Positions 9,797 to 20,900 of a stretch of 64,000 nucleotides of DNA are shown one piece after another (the stretch's first letter is position 1; every line of letters starts with the position of its first letter). Under the pieces are notes generated by a model. The model saw nothing but the letters and a program-made list of their open reading frames with translations, made no database searches and had not been told where the DNA came from. The DNA is from Anaerofilum sp. An201. GTDB lineage: Bacteria > Bacillota > Clostridia > Oscillospirales > Ruminococcaceae. The DNA lies in assembly GCF_002160015.1 (NCBI RefSeq), contig NZ_NFJT01000002.1:216924-280923 (forward strand), read 5' to 3'. Made by a program: the position numbers and the translations under genes.

Positions 9797-10840
9797 TCAG
9801 TCCTGCCGCAGCGGGATGGTCATGTTCCAGGTGTCGGTGGCGTCCATGAAGCTGTCGGTGCCGTTGGAGGTGGCGAAGAACAGGCAGATGGGCTTGCCCT
9901 CCTCGAACAGGATGAACGGGCGGTCGAGGTTGCCCATCAGGCGGGTGACGCCGTCGTCCCACAGCACATGGCGGGAATAGGCCAGCCGGCCGCGCTCCAT
10001 CTGCCAGGACAGGCCGTCCTGCGAATGGGCATACACGCCGCCGTACTGCTCGCCGCAGATGTTGCCGTACATATCCTTTGCGATCATGTGCATGCCGTCG
10101 GCGTCGCGCCAGATGAAGGGGTCCTCCAGCACGGTGTCGCCCGCGAACAGCGGCTGCTCGCTGCGGGCGGTGTAGGGGCCTTCCCAGCTGGGGGCGGTGG
10201 CGGTGCCGAACACCATCGGGCCGTGGATGTGGCCGCCGGGATAGTCCGGGCCGGGCAGCACGCCGCGGCTCTTGTACACCAGCGTCACGCTGCCGTCCGG
10301 ACCAACGCAGGGGGCCGGGTTGGAGGTGAACATATTATCGAAATGGTCGGGACGGGGGGTGAGGATGGGGGCGTCCCGGCGGGTCCAGGGGCCGAACACG
10401 CTGGGGGCGGTGGCGATGCCCACCCGCTTGTTGGCGCGGGCCACGTCGGTGCGCAGGTCGTCGTGCTGCACCTTGTCGTCGTCCTTCGGGGCCGGGAACG
10501 GATAGGTGATGCCCACATAATAGAGCACATAAGTGTCCCCCTGCCTGGTGATGTGGGGATTGTGGACGCTCATGCCGTCCCAGTACTGCTGGCCGCGCGC
10601 GGTGAGCACCACCTCCTGGAAGGTGTAGGGGCCTTCGGGGCGGTCGGACACGGCGCGCACGATCTCGCTGCCGAACAGCCAGCCCGGATGCATCGGCTGG
10701 GTCTTTTTCCAGCGGGAGGCGAACAGATGATATCTGCCATCCTCGCCTTTGATGGCAGAGCCGCACCACACCCAGTAGCCTTCCATCCGGAAGCCGCCAT
10801 TCACCGGCGCGGGCAGCATTTTGCTTGCAAAGTCGATCAT
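9797..10840 (-). CDS. Five-bladed beta-propeller glycosidase-like protein, first tandem copy
   Basis: 347 residues starting MIDFASKMLPAPVNGG at 10840, with AAAAAAGGAGA upstream; a longer frame to 10984 has no ribosome site. Same architecture and conserved acidic motifs as its twin (LEDPFIWRDADGMHMIAKD, NPHITRQGDTYVLYYVG). No signal peptide, so it probably acts on oligosaccharides taken up into the cell. Its promoter appears to lie at 10841-10985, downstream of the terminator that ends the lyase gene, so expression may be separate from the giant secreted proteins although all lie on the same strand. Exact substrate unknown. Confidence 0.8.
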   Translation of the reverse strand: MIDFASKMLPAPVNGGFRMEGYWVWCGSAIKGEDGRYHLFASRWKKTQPMHPGWLFGSEIVRAVSDRPEGPYTFQEVVLTARGQQYWDGMSVHNPHITRQGDTYVLYYVGITYPFPAPKDDDKVQHDDLRTDVARANKRVGIATAPSVFGPWTRRDAPILTPRPDHFDNMFTSNPAPCVGPDGSVTLVYKSRGVLPGPDYPGGHIHGPMVFGTATAPSWEGPYTARSEQPLFAGDTVLEDPFIWRDADGMHMIAKDMYGNICGEQYGGVYAHSQDGLSWQMERGRLAYSRHVLWDDGVTRLMGNLDRPFILFEEGKPICLFFATSNGTDSFMDATDTWNMTIPLRQD

Positions 10841-10982
10841 AGTTGTTTCTCCTTTTTTGTTTTGGTTTCTATGATTTGGCACACGATTCCTTTGATTTTC
10901 AGGGCCAGTATAGCACAGCCGGCCCCGCTTGTCATTGTTCACCAAGCATAAAAAATCATACGGAAATTCGCCATTTTTACAC

Positions 10983-11011
10983 AAAAAACCCGCCCGGAAA
11001 ATCCGGGCGGG
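10983..11011 (-). terminator. Intrinsic terminator after the giant lyase gene
   Basis: Stem CCCGCCCGG with CCGGGCGGG and a five-base loop, followed by six T on the minus strand. It ends 22 bases after the stop codon of the PL8 gene. Confidence 0.88.
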
Positions 11012-11033
11012 GAATTGCGCAGAGAGGGGAAAC

Positions 11034-14000
11034 TCAGGCTTTGGGCTGCGGGCGATAGCGCAGATCCAGCAGGATGCCGGACAGGTCGCTCTCGGCCTTG
11101 TTCAGCTCGGCGTTGGTGGTGTCGGGATCGTCCACCAGGGCCTGCAGCGCGGCGGCCGCCTCGTCCAGCGCCTCTTCATCGAGGTTCGCGTAGAGGGTGC
11201 GGTCCATGGTGCGCACGGTTTCCAGCAGCATCTCGGCGTTGCGGGTATCCAGCAATTCGGGCAGGGTGGCGCTGTCCCAGCTGAGGGACGGCTTCTGTAC
11301 GCCCAGCGTGGTGCTTTCCAGCGAGTGGATGTACAGGCCGCTGTCCGAGCCGCCGCCCACGTTCACCAGTTCCAGAGACAGCTGCTTGTCGCCGCGCTCC
11401 AGCGCTGCCTGTACGGCGGCGGTGATGTCGATGCTCTGCACGGTGCTTTGCTGCAGCATTTCCTTGGTGAGGCTGGCCGCCGGCTCGTCGCCGATGCGGT
11501 CCGGGCGGGTGTTGTAGGTGAGGGTCTCGCCCTGCCAATCGCTTTCCACCGCATACAGGTCGGTGCGCTTATAGTCGCTGCCGGGTACGGCGGTGGACTG
11601 GATGTTCAGGTAGTAGTGGGTGGCGTTCGGGTCGGCGCCCTCCAGGTCCAGCTTGATGTAGCCATAGCGCAGGTAGCTGATGGCATCCTGCTTCACGGTG
11701 ATGGTGCCGCGGGTGCAGTTCAGGCTGGTGCCGCCCTCGGTGGCATTGGAGTCGGCGTATTTGCCGTCGCGGACGTTGGTGTCCTCCAGTGCCGGGATCT
11801 GCGGACGCAGGACGTTCAGCACGGCGCTGGCGGTGATGCCGGCGCTGTTCTGCATGCCTTCCTCCAGCACCAGCGTGCCGGTGATCTCATAGCGGGCGAT
11901 CTGGTTCTTGTCGTAGTCGCCGCGCTGCCACTGCACGCCCACCTCGTGCTCGGTGCCGTCGGCGGTGAGCACGGTTACGGTCTCGGGCAGGGGGATGTTC
12001 TTGAAGGCGGTGCCCAGGGTGACGTCCAGCACAGGCTGGGCGCTGGCCACGCTCATCACCTCGCTGCCGGCCGCGGGGGTGGCCTCGAAGGTGATGGTGC
12101 TGGTGGTGCCCTCGCAGCCCTTGGTGTCCACCGTGATGACGGTGAAGGGCTCGGCGGAGGTGATGGTGACGTTCTCGTCGGACTCGATCACCGTTCCGGC
12201 CAGATACGGCAGGGTGATGGTGATCTGATCCTTCTGCTGGGTGGGATCGGCCACAGTCAGGGTCAGCTTGCCGTCCTGCTCGCGCAGGACCACAGAGGCG
12301 GGAGAGTCGCTGGCGATGCCGCCCACGCCGCCGGCGTTCCAGAAGTTGACGGCGGTGGTATTGCTGACGCTGTCGTGCACAGCGGCGGCGCCCGCGTCGT
12401 TCTGGAGGATCTCGATGGTGGGATCGGCGGCATAAGCTGCCATATCGCCGTCATCGGCGCCCGGCATCAGGATGTAGGCATAGCTCTCGTTGGTGGGCTT
12501 GGTGCCGTGGTCGAAGAAGATGGTGGCAAAGGTGGCGGTGGCTTCCCCGCTGCCGGTGCCCTGGTCGCTCCATTTGCCGGTGCGCTGCTCTTTCAGCAGG
12601 TTCACCTCGGCGGAGCCGGGGAAGTAGTAGCCGATCTTGGAGCCGTTCTCGCCGGCCAGGGTGATGTAGTCGGCCTTGACCTTGGTGCCCATATTCGGGC
12701 TGGCCTCGCCGGACACGGCGGTGTTCAGCTCCAGCTCGACCTCCTGGCCGTTGACCGCCAGGCGGTTTTCGCCGTCCAGGCCGATCTTGCGGTTGTCGAC
12801 GATGCTCTCCACGCCGTTGCCGGTGGTGGAGGTGATGCCGGCGCCCAGCGCTACGATCTTGTCGCCAAAGACGAACCAGCTCTTCTTCACATCGGTGCCG
12901 TTGCGGGTGGAGCTGCCGGCTTTGGACAGGGTGCGGAAGTGGGTGCCGATGGCGCCGATGCCGTCATCCTGCAGGGTGGCGCCGCCGGTCCAGGGATAGA
13001 TGTTCTTGGTGCGGTCGCCGGTGCCCACGCCCAGGTCCACATGCTCGGCGGTGATGCCGGACAGGCGGGTGGGGTCCACAGCGGCCCAGTAGCCGTCGGC
13101 GTACTGGCGGGTGTCCTCATCGTAGAGGTAGGTCATGCCGTCCGAGGTGTTCCAGGTGCGCTTGCCCTCGCTGTTGATCAGCTCGTGGCCGTAGGTGCGG
13201 TCGGAATGCATCGAGATGGCAAAGCCGAAGTCGTCGTTCACATGCACCGCCTTGTCCATCGTGAACACCTTGGTCAGCGCATAGGTGCTGCGCGGCTGGA
13301 TGCTGTCGTCGGCCAGGATCTGGCTGGCGGTCATGATGGCGGTGATGCTGCTCATGTTCTCGAAGAAGAACTGGGGCTGGAGGTTCAGGTAGTACTTGGC
13401 CATGCTGTCGAAGCGGGCGTTCTCCTCCTCGGTGGGGAAGGTGCCGCGCAGCGGCAGGATGGAGTTCATGATGGAGGCGATGCGGACGAGGTCGCGGTCG
13501 CCGGGACGGGACACGTCGCGGCTGGACACCATATCCATCATGTGCACATCGTACAGGAAGGGCTCGATGCCGTTGAACACGGTGTCGTAGGCCACCTGCT
13601 CGCGGCCGTCCTCATAGGCGATCTCCCACTGGCTGTCGTCCAGCACCAGCAGGAATACGCCCAGGTTCTTGTACAGGTCGGAGCCGTAGCCGCCGATGTA
13701 GGCCAGCGCCTGGTGCTGGATGTAGGAGCCGTCCTTATAGAAGCCGTCGGCGTCCTTGGTGTAGAACTGGCTGGCATCGTTGTATACCAGCACCGTCTTC
13801 ACGCCTTCCTTGACGTTTTCCAGCATGCTGGCGTTCTGGTCCAGGATGGCGGTCTGCAGGGTGGAGTTTGCCTTCAGCAGCAGGTTGCCGCCGGTCATCT
13901 TGGGATCGTTGGAATGGGGGCCCTGGGCCATACAGTCGGGCACATACCATTTGCAGACGTCCACATAGTGCTGCAGCTGGCTGGCAGACAGCTGATCGTA

Positions 14001-17000
14001 CAGAACGATGCAGGTGCTCATCAGGGCGTCGGGCACCGTGATGACCCACTGGTACCAGTTGCCGCCGGATTTGCCGGAATATTTGCCGGTGTAGTAGGTG
14101 TCGGTGAAGTGATCCAGCGCGCTGATCAGCTCGGCCAGCACCGTCTCGTTGTGGTACAGATCGCACCCTTCGGTGGCCCAGGCATACGCGATGTCGCGCA
14201 GGCGGCGGGCGGTGGTACCCAGGTTGCTGGTGTAGGTGTAGTAGGGGTTCTGACTGAACTTGCCGATGTAGTCGGCCTCCGGGCACAGCTCGAGGTCGTC
14301 AAACAGGTCGGTGCGGCCGGCCACGTCGCTCTTGATGAGGTCTTGGTAGTAGCCGTTGGCCGTCTCGTTCAGGTTCTCCACATAGGCTTTGACGCCGGCG
14401 TTGGTCATATCCAGGCCGGTGCCGTCGCCGCCCAGCAGATAGTCGCGGTAGTTCTCGCGCAGGGCGGTGAAGGCGGGGTCTTCCTCCTTGCCCGGCTCCT
14501 CGCCGCTGACATAGGCGGCCAGCACGGGGACCTTGGTCTGGTCGTCGGAGCGGGAGGAATGGAAGCTGAGCAGGTTGCTGTTCGCCTCCTCGTCGTTCAG
14601 GATCTGGAAGGCGATCTTGTCCTGGCCGGCAGCCACAGCAGCGGCCACGGCGTCGGTGACATCCACCGTGCAGACACCGTTCTCGATGTTGCTGCGGGAG
14701 ATGGTCCCGGCCGTCTCGCCGGCTTTGGGGGCGCTGTTCCAGGTGACGGTGGCGTCGTCCCATTCGGCGGCGTCCAGCACCTTGACCGACGCGGTGGTGA
14801 AGTCGCGGTCGACGTCGGCGGTCATGTACAGCTTCAGCTCAAAGCGGCCGTACCCTTCCAGTCCCTCCAGCGGGAAGCTGATGAGGGTTTTGCGGGTATA
14901 GCGCTGGTTGGGGTCGTTCAGGCTGGGCTCGTCGCCCACCTGGCCGCGGTGGTCATCGGCGATCTTCACTTTCAGCACCTTTTCGTTGTAGGCGGTGCCG
15001 TCGCCGTACTCGCTGGTGGGTTTGTCGATCTGGGTGCCTGCCTGCAGATAGATGTCCTGGGCGCTCTCCACCTCTTTGTCCTCGGTGGGCAGCTGGCCCA
15101 AAGCCTCGGCCAGCGCAGCGCGCGCCTGCTCGATCTGCTGCTGGGCATCCTCATGGAAATAGAAGGTGTCGGGGGTGGCGGTGTTGTTCCAGGCCAGGCC
15201 CTCCTGGTCGTACTGGCGGGTGAGCAGCGCGGCGGCTTGCTCCACGGCGGCGTCCAGCGCGGGGCTGCTCTGGCCGGCGTCCTGGCGGGCCAGCGCCTGC
15301 TGATACAGTGCCGTCACGGTGGGGGTCTTTACGACCTTGTCGTACTGGGGCATCCACTGGCCGGTGACGAAGTTGCGGGCGCGGAACACGATCTCGTTGT
15401 CGTAGATGGCCACTTCATAGCCGGTGCCGATATCGGCAATGCCGATGCAGGGCTCGGCGAAGGAGGGCAGGTCTACCAGCGTGCCGTATTCGCGCATCTG
15501 CACTTCGGCCACGTCCAGCTGGTTGTGGATGTGGCCCGACAGGAACACGCCCACCGGGTATTTGGCCATAACTTCCTTCACGGCCGCGTCCTTGCCGGTG
15601 TTGTAGGGCTGGGGCTGGCCGTAGGGACCGGTACCCGCAGCGTTGCTCCAGCCGTCGAAGCCGTCCAGGATGTTGCTCATCCAGTGGCTGTTGTTCAGGG
15701 GCTGGTGGCTGATGATGAAAACGGGTTTGGTCGGGTCTTCTTCATAGCATTCCTTCATCGTCTGCTCGAACCAGGCCAGCTGCTCGTCGCTCATGTACAT
15801 GGCGTCCTTCAGGCCGTTCTCGGTGTTCAGCATGATGAAGGTGTAGCCGCCCAGCTCCTTGGAGTAGTAGAGGGTCTCCTTGTCGTCGGCGGGCATATAG
15901 GGGGCGTTGTTGGTGAGATACAGCTCTTTGGCCGTCTGCCAATAGGGGCTCTCCTGGTTGGGGTCCTTGTTCCAGTTGTCCTGGTTGGGGCCGCGCACGT
16001 CGTGGTTGCCCAGCAGGATGAGGGTCTTTTCATCCGACACCGGGTTGTGGGCGGCGGTGGTCTCGTAGAAGGATTCGTACTGCGCGGCAGTGCTTTGCGA
16101 GGTGAAGTCGCCGGCGTTCACGAAGCCGATGTTGGTGTCGGCCATCACGGTGGCCATATCCTGCATCGCCTTGGTGTAGTTGTCCACCCGCTGGGAAGAG
16201 CCGTTGATGTGCACGTCACTCACCAGATGGAAGCTGGCGGTGGGGGTCTTTCCGTTCAGGAACATGGCAAACTCCTCTTGTGCCTGCTCCAGCAGGGCGG
16301 CGGCGTTGTCGGGCTGGGCCGCGATCTGCTTCTGGTACTCGTCCAGCGCGGCGGCCATCGCGTCGATGTCCTCCTGCGGGAAAGCGGCGCTGGGCACCAC
16401 GCTGTTCAGCTGGGTGCGCAGGCGCTCGATGCCGGTGGAAACGCCTTCCTCCTGGTACAGAGCGGCGATGTCGGCGGTGGTCAGCACGCGGTCGTAGATG
16501 CGAAGCTCGTCCACGGTGCAGCCGCTCATACCGTACACCTTTTTGCCGTCGGCGCCCAGGATCAGGGGCAGCTTGGTGTCGACGGACAGGCCCTGCTGGC
16601 CGGTCATCGAGGTGGATTTCACCTGCTCGCCGTCCAGATAGGTGACCATGTTGCCGTCGCGGTCGAAGGTGGTCAGCAGCTGATGCCACTGGTCGTCGTT
16701 GGCAGTGACGCCACGGTTCTCGATGCGGCTGCCCTGCTTGGCAGAGAAGTTCACCCGCACGTCCACATCGCTGGCATTGTTGTAGTTGCCGATTGCCAGG
16801 CCGATGTTGTTGCCGCTGGCATAGTCCTTGTTGGACAGGATGGTGCCGTTGTTGGAGCCGTTGCCGCTGGTCTTCACCCACATCGAGAGAGTAAAGTCAG
16901 CGCCGCCCAGCAGGCTGTTCAGGCCGGTGCCGAAATCGACATACTGCACCGCCTGGGCGCTGGAGCTGCCGGCCACACTGCCGTTGTCCAGCGAAATAGC

Positions 17001-17936
17001 CTTGCCGCGCACGCCGTCCACAAAGGCCGGGCTGCCGGTGAGCGCACCGTCGTGGCCGTTGCCGGACTCATCGGCGGCATTGCCCTCGTCAAAGCTGGCA
17101 TACAGCACAAGGCCGCTTTCCAGGTCCGCCTTGGGCTTGTCCTGCTCGTAGAGGGCGGCGGCCTCCTCGGCCGACACGGCGCGCTTGTACACGCGCACCT
17201 CGTCGATCAGGCCGTTGTCGGCGCCGTTGCAGTAGCTGCCGGAGGCACCCACCACCAGCGGATAGCCCGCGTCCATGCTGTATTGGGCAAGGGCGGAGAT
17301 GTCCTTCTGGGAGGTGGGCTGGCCGTCCACATAGCCGCACAGCTGGCCGTCGCGGTCGGCGCTCATCACAACGTGATGCCACTGGCCGTCGATAGTGGAC
17401 TGCAGCAGCTCCTCGCTGCCGGCCGTCAGCTCGCCGCGGGTGTTGTTGGCGGCGGTGTTCAGGTTGATGCCGTTGCCGAAGCGGCCGATGGCAAAGCCGG
17501 TGTTCGCGCCGCTCTTGTAGTTCTTGTTGCTGATGAGGGCGCTGTTGCTGGACTCGCCGGTGGCCTTATACCACAGCGAGATGGAAAAATCTTCGGTGCC
17601 GAACTGGATGTTCTTGCCGTAGTCCACATAGCGGTCGCCCTGCTTGTCGTCGCTGGCGGCAACGTTCTGGCCTTCGATCAGAAGCGCCTTGCCGCGCACG
17701 CCCTCGGCGAACTGCAGGTCGCCCACCAGCGTGCCGTTGTTGCCGCTGCCCGAAAGGTCGGCGGCGGTCTCGTCGTCGAAACTGCTGTACAGCACCAGCC
17801 CGTCGTTCAGACCGGCGGCAGCCGGCTCCTTCAGCGGCTGCGGCCGGGCGGCGGCCAGGGCCGACAGCGGGGACGCGATCACCGACACCGCCATCGCTGC
17901 GGCCAGCACAAGACTGGCCCATTGTTTGCGTTTCAT
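11034..17936 (-). CDS. Giant secreted protein: LamG x2, metallophosphoesterase, CBM-like, polysaccharide lyase family 8, Ig-like, CBM-like
   Basis: 2300 residues with a Sec signal peptide (MKRKQWASLVLAAAMAV...). Approximate layout: two LamG/concanavalin-like domains (45-265 and 275-500); calcineurin-type phosphoesterase (570-870) with SDVHING, AGDFTSQ, LLGNHDVRG and SGHIHNQ; a DNRLRE/CBM96-like beta domain (965-1150); a polysaccharide lyase 8 alpha/alpha toroid plus beta-sandwich (1155-1950); an Ig-like domain; a second DNRLRE-like domain (2045-2220); and a helical tail. In the lyase, GNWYQW supplies the aromatic patch, TGGN the Asn, and HQALAYIGGYG the His and the Tyr nine residues later, as in hyaluronate and chondroitin lyases. 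It ends without a sortase motif, so it should be released. It lies 16 bases after the anchored beta-helix gene, a likely operon. Substrate (hyaluronan, chondroitin, xanthan-like) is inferred from the family. Confidence 0.88.
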   Translation of the reverse strand: MKRKQWASLVLAAAMAVSVIASPLSALAAARPQPLKEPAAAGLNDGLVLYSSFDDETAADLSGSGNNGTLVGDLQFAEGVRGKALLIEGQNVAASDDKQGDRYVDYGKNIQFGTEDFSISLWYKATGESSNSALISNKNYKSGANTGFAIGRFGNGINLNTAANNTRGELTAGSEELLQSTIDGQWHHVVMSADRDGQLCGYVDGQPTSQKDISALAQYSMDAGYPLVVGASGSYCNGADNGLIDEVRVYKRAVSAEEAAALYEQDKPKADLESGLVLYASFDEGNAADESGNGHDGALTGSPAFVDGVRGKAISLDNGSVAGSSSAQAVQYVDFGTGLNSLLGGADFTLSMWVKTSGNGSNNGTILSNKDYASGNNIGLAIGNYNNASDVDVRVNFSAKQGSRIENRGVTANDDQWHQLLTTFDRDGNMVTYLDGEQVKSTSMTGQQGLSVDTKLPLILGADGKKVYGMSGCTVDELRIYDRVLTTADIAALYQEEGVSTGIERLRTQLNSVVPSAAFPQEDIDAMAAALDEYQKQIAAQPDNAAALLEQAQEEFAMFLNGKTPTASFHLVSDVHINGSSQRVDNYTKAMQDMATVMADTNIGFVNAGDFTSQSTAAQYESFYETTAAHNPVSDEKTLILLGNHDVRGPNQDNWNKDPNQESPYWQTAKELYLTNNAPYMPADDKETLYYSKELGGYTFIMLNTENGLKDAMYMSDEQLAWFEQTMKECYEEDPTKPVFIISHQPLNNSHWMSNILDGFDGWSNAAGTGPYGQPQPYNTGKDAAVKEVMAKYPVGVFLSGHIHNQLDVAEVQMREYGTLVDLPSFAEPCIGIADIGTGYEVAIYDNEIVFRARNFVTGQWMPQYDKVVKTPTVTALYQQALARQDAGQSSPALDAAVEQAAALLTRQYDQEGLAWNNTATPDTFYFHEDAQQQIEQARAALAEALGQLPTEDKEVESAQDIYLQAGTQIDKPTSEYGDGTAYNEKVLKVKIADDHRGQVGDEPSLNDPNQRYTRKTLISFPLEGLEGYGRFELKLYMTADVDRDFTTASVKVLDAAEWDDATVTWNSAPKAGETAGTISRSNIENGVCTVDVTDAVAAAVAAGQDKIAFQILNDEEANSNLLSFHSSRSDDQTKVPVLAAYVSGEEPGKEEDPAFTALRENYRDYLLGGDGTGLDMTNAGVKAYVENLNETANGYYQDLIKSDVAGRTDLFDDLELCPEADYIGKFSQNPYYTYTSNLGTTARRLRDIAYAWATEGCDLYHNETVLAELISALDHFTDTYYTGKYSGKSGGNWYQWVITVPDALMSTCIVLYDQLSASQLQHYVDVCKWYVPDCMAQGPHSNDPKMTGGNLLLKANSTLQTAILDQNASMLENVKEGVKTVLVYNDASQFYTKDADGFYKDGSYIQHQALAYIGGYGSDLYKNLGVFLLVLDDSQWEIAYEDGREQVAYDTVFNGIEPFLYDVHMMDMVSSRDVSRPGDRDLVRIASIMNSILPLRGTFPTEEENARFDSMAKYYLNLQPQFFFENMSSITAIMTASQILADDSIQPRSTYALTKVFTMDKAVHVNDDFGFAISMHSDRTYGHELINSEGKRTWNTSDGMTYLYDEDTRQYADGYWAAVDPTRLSGITAEHVDLGVGTGDRTKNIYPWTGGATLQDDGIGAIGTHFRTLSKAGSSTRNGTDVKKSWFVFGDKIVALGAGITSTTGNGVESIVDNRKIGLDGENRLAVNGQEVELELNTAVSGEASPNMGTKVKADYITLAGENGSKIGYYFPGSAEVNLLKEQRTGKWSDQGTGSGEATATFATIFFDHGTKPTNESYAYILMPGADDGDMAAYAADPTIEILQNDAGAAAVHDSVSNTTAVNFWNAGGVGGIASDSPASVVLREQDGKLTLTVADPTQQKDQITITLPYLAGTVIESDENVTITSAEPFTVITVDTKGCEGTTSTITFEATPAAGSEVMSVASAQPVLDVTLGTAFKNIPLPETVTVLTADGTEHEVGVQWQRGDYDKNQIARYEITGTLVLEEGMQNSAGITASAVLNVLRPQIPALEDTNVRDGKYADSNATEGGTSLNCTRGTITVKQDAISYLRYGYIKLDLEGADPNATHYYLNIQSTAVPGSDYKRTDLYAVESDWQGETLTYNTRPDRIGDEPAASLTKEMLQQSTVQSIDITAAVQAALERGDKQLSLELVNVGGGSDSGLYIHSLESTTLGVQKPSLSWDSATLPELLDTRNAEMLLETVRTMDRTLYANLDEEALDEAAAALQALVDDPDTTNAELNKAESDLSGILLDLRYRPQPKA

Positions 17937-17952
17937 TCGGTATGCTTCCTCC

Positions 17953-20900
17953 TTACTGTTTGCGCTTTTTCAGGATCACAAAGCCGCATACTCCTGCCAG
18001 AGCCGCCGCCAGCAGCACTGCCAGCGCGGTGACGGCGACGCTGTCGCCGGTGGCGGGGATCTGTCCGGCATCACCGGTGTCCGGGGTGGACGTGGGCGAC
18101 GGGACAGCACTGGGATCGGGATCCGGGGTGGGAACGGGCGGCTGGGTGGGCTCCGGAGTGGGCTCCTCCGTGGGATTCGGGGTGGGGGTGGCGGGGTCCT
18201 TTTCCTCCAGCGCCTCCAGGGCGGCCTTCAGGGCGGCGGCGGCTTCATCCACCGCGGGCTGGTCGGCCACGCTCAGCTCGCCGTCGGCCTGCAGCGCTTT
18301 GGCGCTCTCCAGGGCGGCGGTCACTGCCGCGGCGCTCTCGTCGGTGTAGATGCCGAGGTCGAGCTCGTCGGCCCGTTTGATGAGTTCATTCAGGGTGGTC
18401 TTGTCGGCGGCGGTGTAGCCCAGCTTCCACAGGGCGATCTGCTGGCCGTTGTAGGCGGCCTGCACCTCTTCCACCGTGGCCATCTCGTCGTTCATCGCCT
18501 TCAGGGCGGCCTGGTAGGCGGCGGCGAACTCCTTCTGCACGCTGACGATGGTGGTGTTCACCTCGCCCGAAACCGTGGCGGCCTCAGCGGCGGCGATGGC
18601 TTCCTGCAGGATGCTCTTGTTCGGCTGCCACACCAGCTGTGTCTGCACAGAGGGGTGCAGGTCGGCGCTGTTGTTCACCTTGATCTCGCTGTTTTCCAGG
18701 TCGAAATAGCCCACCCAGGTGTAGGTCTGCTCCACATAGGGGTCATAGGCGGGTTCGGGGAACCAGTAGCCCACCGGCAGCTCCACGGTCTGGCCGTTGT
18801 CCAGGGTGGCGGTGGCGGTGGCGGGAAGGCCCAGCTGGTCCTCGGGGGTGCCCAGCATCGCGCGCAGCGGCTCGATGGGGGCCACGGCGGTGATCTCGGG
18901 CAGCGGAGCGGTGACGGTGATCTCGGCCACAGCCGGCATGGCGGTGCCCTCTACGGCGCCGCGCACCTGCACGCTCTCGCCCTCGGCGGGAAGCTGGAAG
19001 CTATCCCACACCACGGCACGCTGCTCCTCGCTGCCGTCGGACAGGCGCACGGTGACGGTCTCGGGCAGCTGTGCTTCTTCCCCGGCGGGAACTTCCAGCT
19101 CCACCGGAACGATGCTTTCCAGATAGGTATAGCTCAGCACCAGAGCGGGCTTCTGCTCCTCGTTGGTGCCGGCGCTCTCTTTGGAGGCCACGGCAAAGCC
19201 GTTGTTGTCGGCGTCGCCGTATTCACCGTAGCTGAAGATGCCCAGCAGGATGCCCAGTTTGTCGGCGCCCTGCGCGTGGACGTAGTCGGTGACGTCCAGG
19301 GTGAAGTTTTTCTGGTCGATGTCGCGGTTCACCAGCGGGAACTCCTTCAGGATGTTCTCGCCCAGCGCAGGCTGGGTGTTCCAGTTCACAGCGGCCTCGT
19401 CCCAGTCGGCCGAGATGCCGTACAGGTCCACCCAGCGGGTGGTGTCGGCGCCGGTGCCGGGGTTCCACTTGCCGTCCTCCTGCGCCCAGACGCCGTACAG
19501 GCGCAGCTCGATCTTCTGGGCGGATGCGATCTGTTCCTCGGTGAGGCCGGACAGGTCAAACTGCATCAGCGCGCGGCGGTGATAGCCGGGGCTGGCCAGC
19601 TTAACTTCCATCCGCTTGCCGTTGTAGTTGGTGGTTGCGGGGCTTTCCTGGATGTAGGTGTCGCCGGTGGTGACGCTGACCACCGTCTCGGCGGTGGGAT
19701 CCACAGAACCGGTGACCGTCACCTTCACCGTGACGTCGCCGCCCTGTTCCAGATCCTTCACCTTGCCCTTCACGGTGTAGGTGCCCGCTTTGGTGAACTG
19801 GTCGGCGGAGAGGATCTCCCATTCCACCGGCAGCTCCAGCGCGACCTCGTTTTCAAACTGGGCGGTCACGGTGGCGGGCAGGGCCGGGTACTGGCCGGCG
19901 CGGGTGGTGACCGGCTCCACCTCGATGGGCTTGGACGGGCTGGACACCACATACACGGTGGCTTCGGCGGGCTGGGCCACGCCGTTCACGGTGCCCTGGA
20001 CCTGCAGGGTGCCTTCCTCGGCCACCTGGTCGGGGGTGATCTCCTCCCATTCCACCGCGAAGGTGTAGGTGCTGCCGTCGATCTCGGCCTCGACGGTGTC
20101 GGGCAGGACGGGCAGCTTGCCCACCAGCGTGGCCACCGTCACCGGACGAACGATGGCGCCGGTCTCGGGAGTGCTGGAGAATTCATGGGCGCCGATGTCC
20201 ACAAGGCCGGCCACCGGGTTGCCGAAGAGGTCGGTCTCGGGGGCGCCTGCGATCATCTGACCGGCGCGGATGCAGGGAGAGCCTTCCTGCAGCTGATACG
20301 GACGGCTCAGCTCCACCACGCGCTCACGCGCCAGGGTGGGCAGCTTGTCCATCTCCTCCACCGGCAGGCTGAAGCTGGTGTAGTCCAGGCCGGCGGCGGG
20401 GTTTTCCAGCATCGGGTCGGCAAAGATGTTGCCTTTTTCGGCCAGCGCTTCGCCGGTCATGCCGTTGCTGTCGGCGATGGAGGCGGGCCAGAAGCAGTTG
20501 TTCTCCACCACGCTGTCGGCGTGGATGGTGCTGTCGTCGTGGCTGAAGGTGACGTTGGCGCCGTTTTCAGCCAGCACGATGTTGTTTTTGAAGTTGATGA
20601 AGCAGGTGCGGGCGCTCTTGCCGCCGAACAGGACGGTGGAGTTGTCCTCCCCGCTGACATAGATGGTGTTGTTGTAGATCTTGGGCACGTTGGGGCCGTC
20701 GGAAGAGGTGCTGTCGTAGTGGAACGTCTGCTGACGCATCTTGCTTCCGTTCGGGTAGGTGCCCGCGCCGTCGTTGATGCTGACGTTGTAGCGGAAGGTG
20801 GTGTCCGTCTGGCTGGACATGAACAGGCACACGCCGCCGCCGTTGTCGTGGCTGAGGTTGTACTGGAAGACGTTGCGCTCGTTCTTCATGTCGGAGTCGA

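Noticed and set aside
8743..10840. An assembly artefact for the duplicated glycosidase genes
   Set aside because: The two copies differ at many scattered positions and have different flanks, so they are two real genes.
10929..18032. A 2367-residue open frame on the plus strand opposite the PL8 gene
   Set aside because: It is a shadow of the GC-rich coding strand: long runs of V, A, G, H and L, no start site, no recognisable domain. The minus-strand product has a signal peptide and clear domains. The same reasoning removes 17644-22245 and the long plus-strand frames over the his operon.
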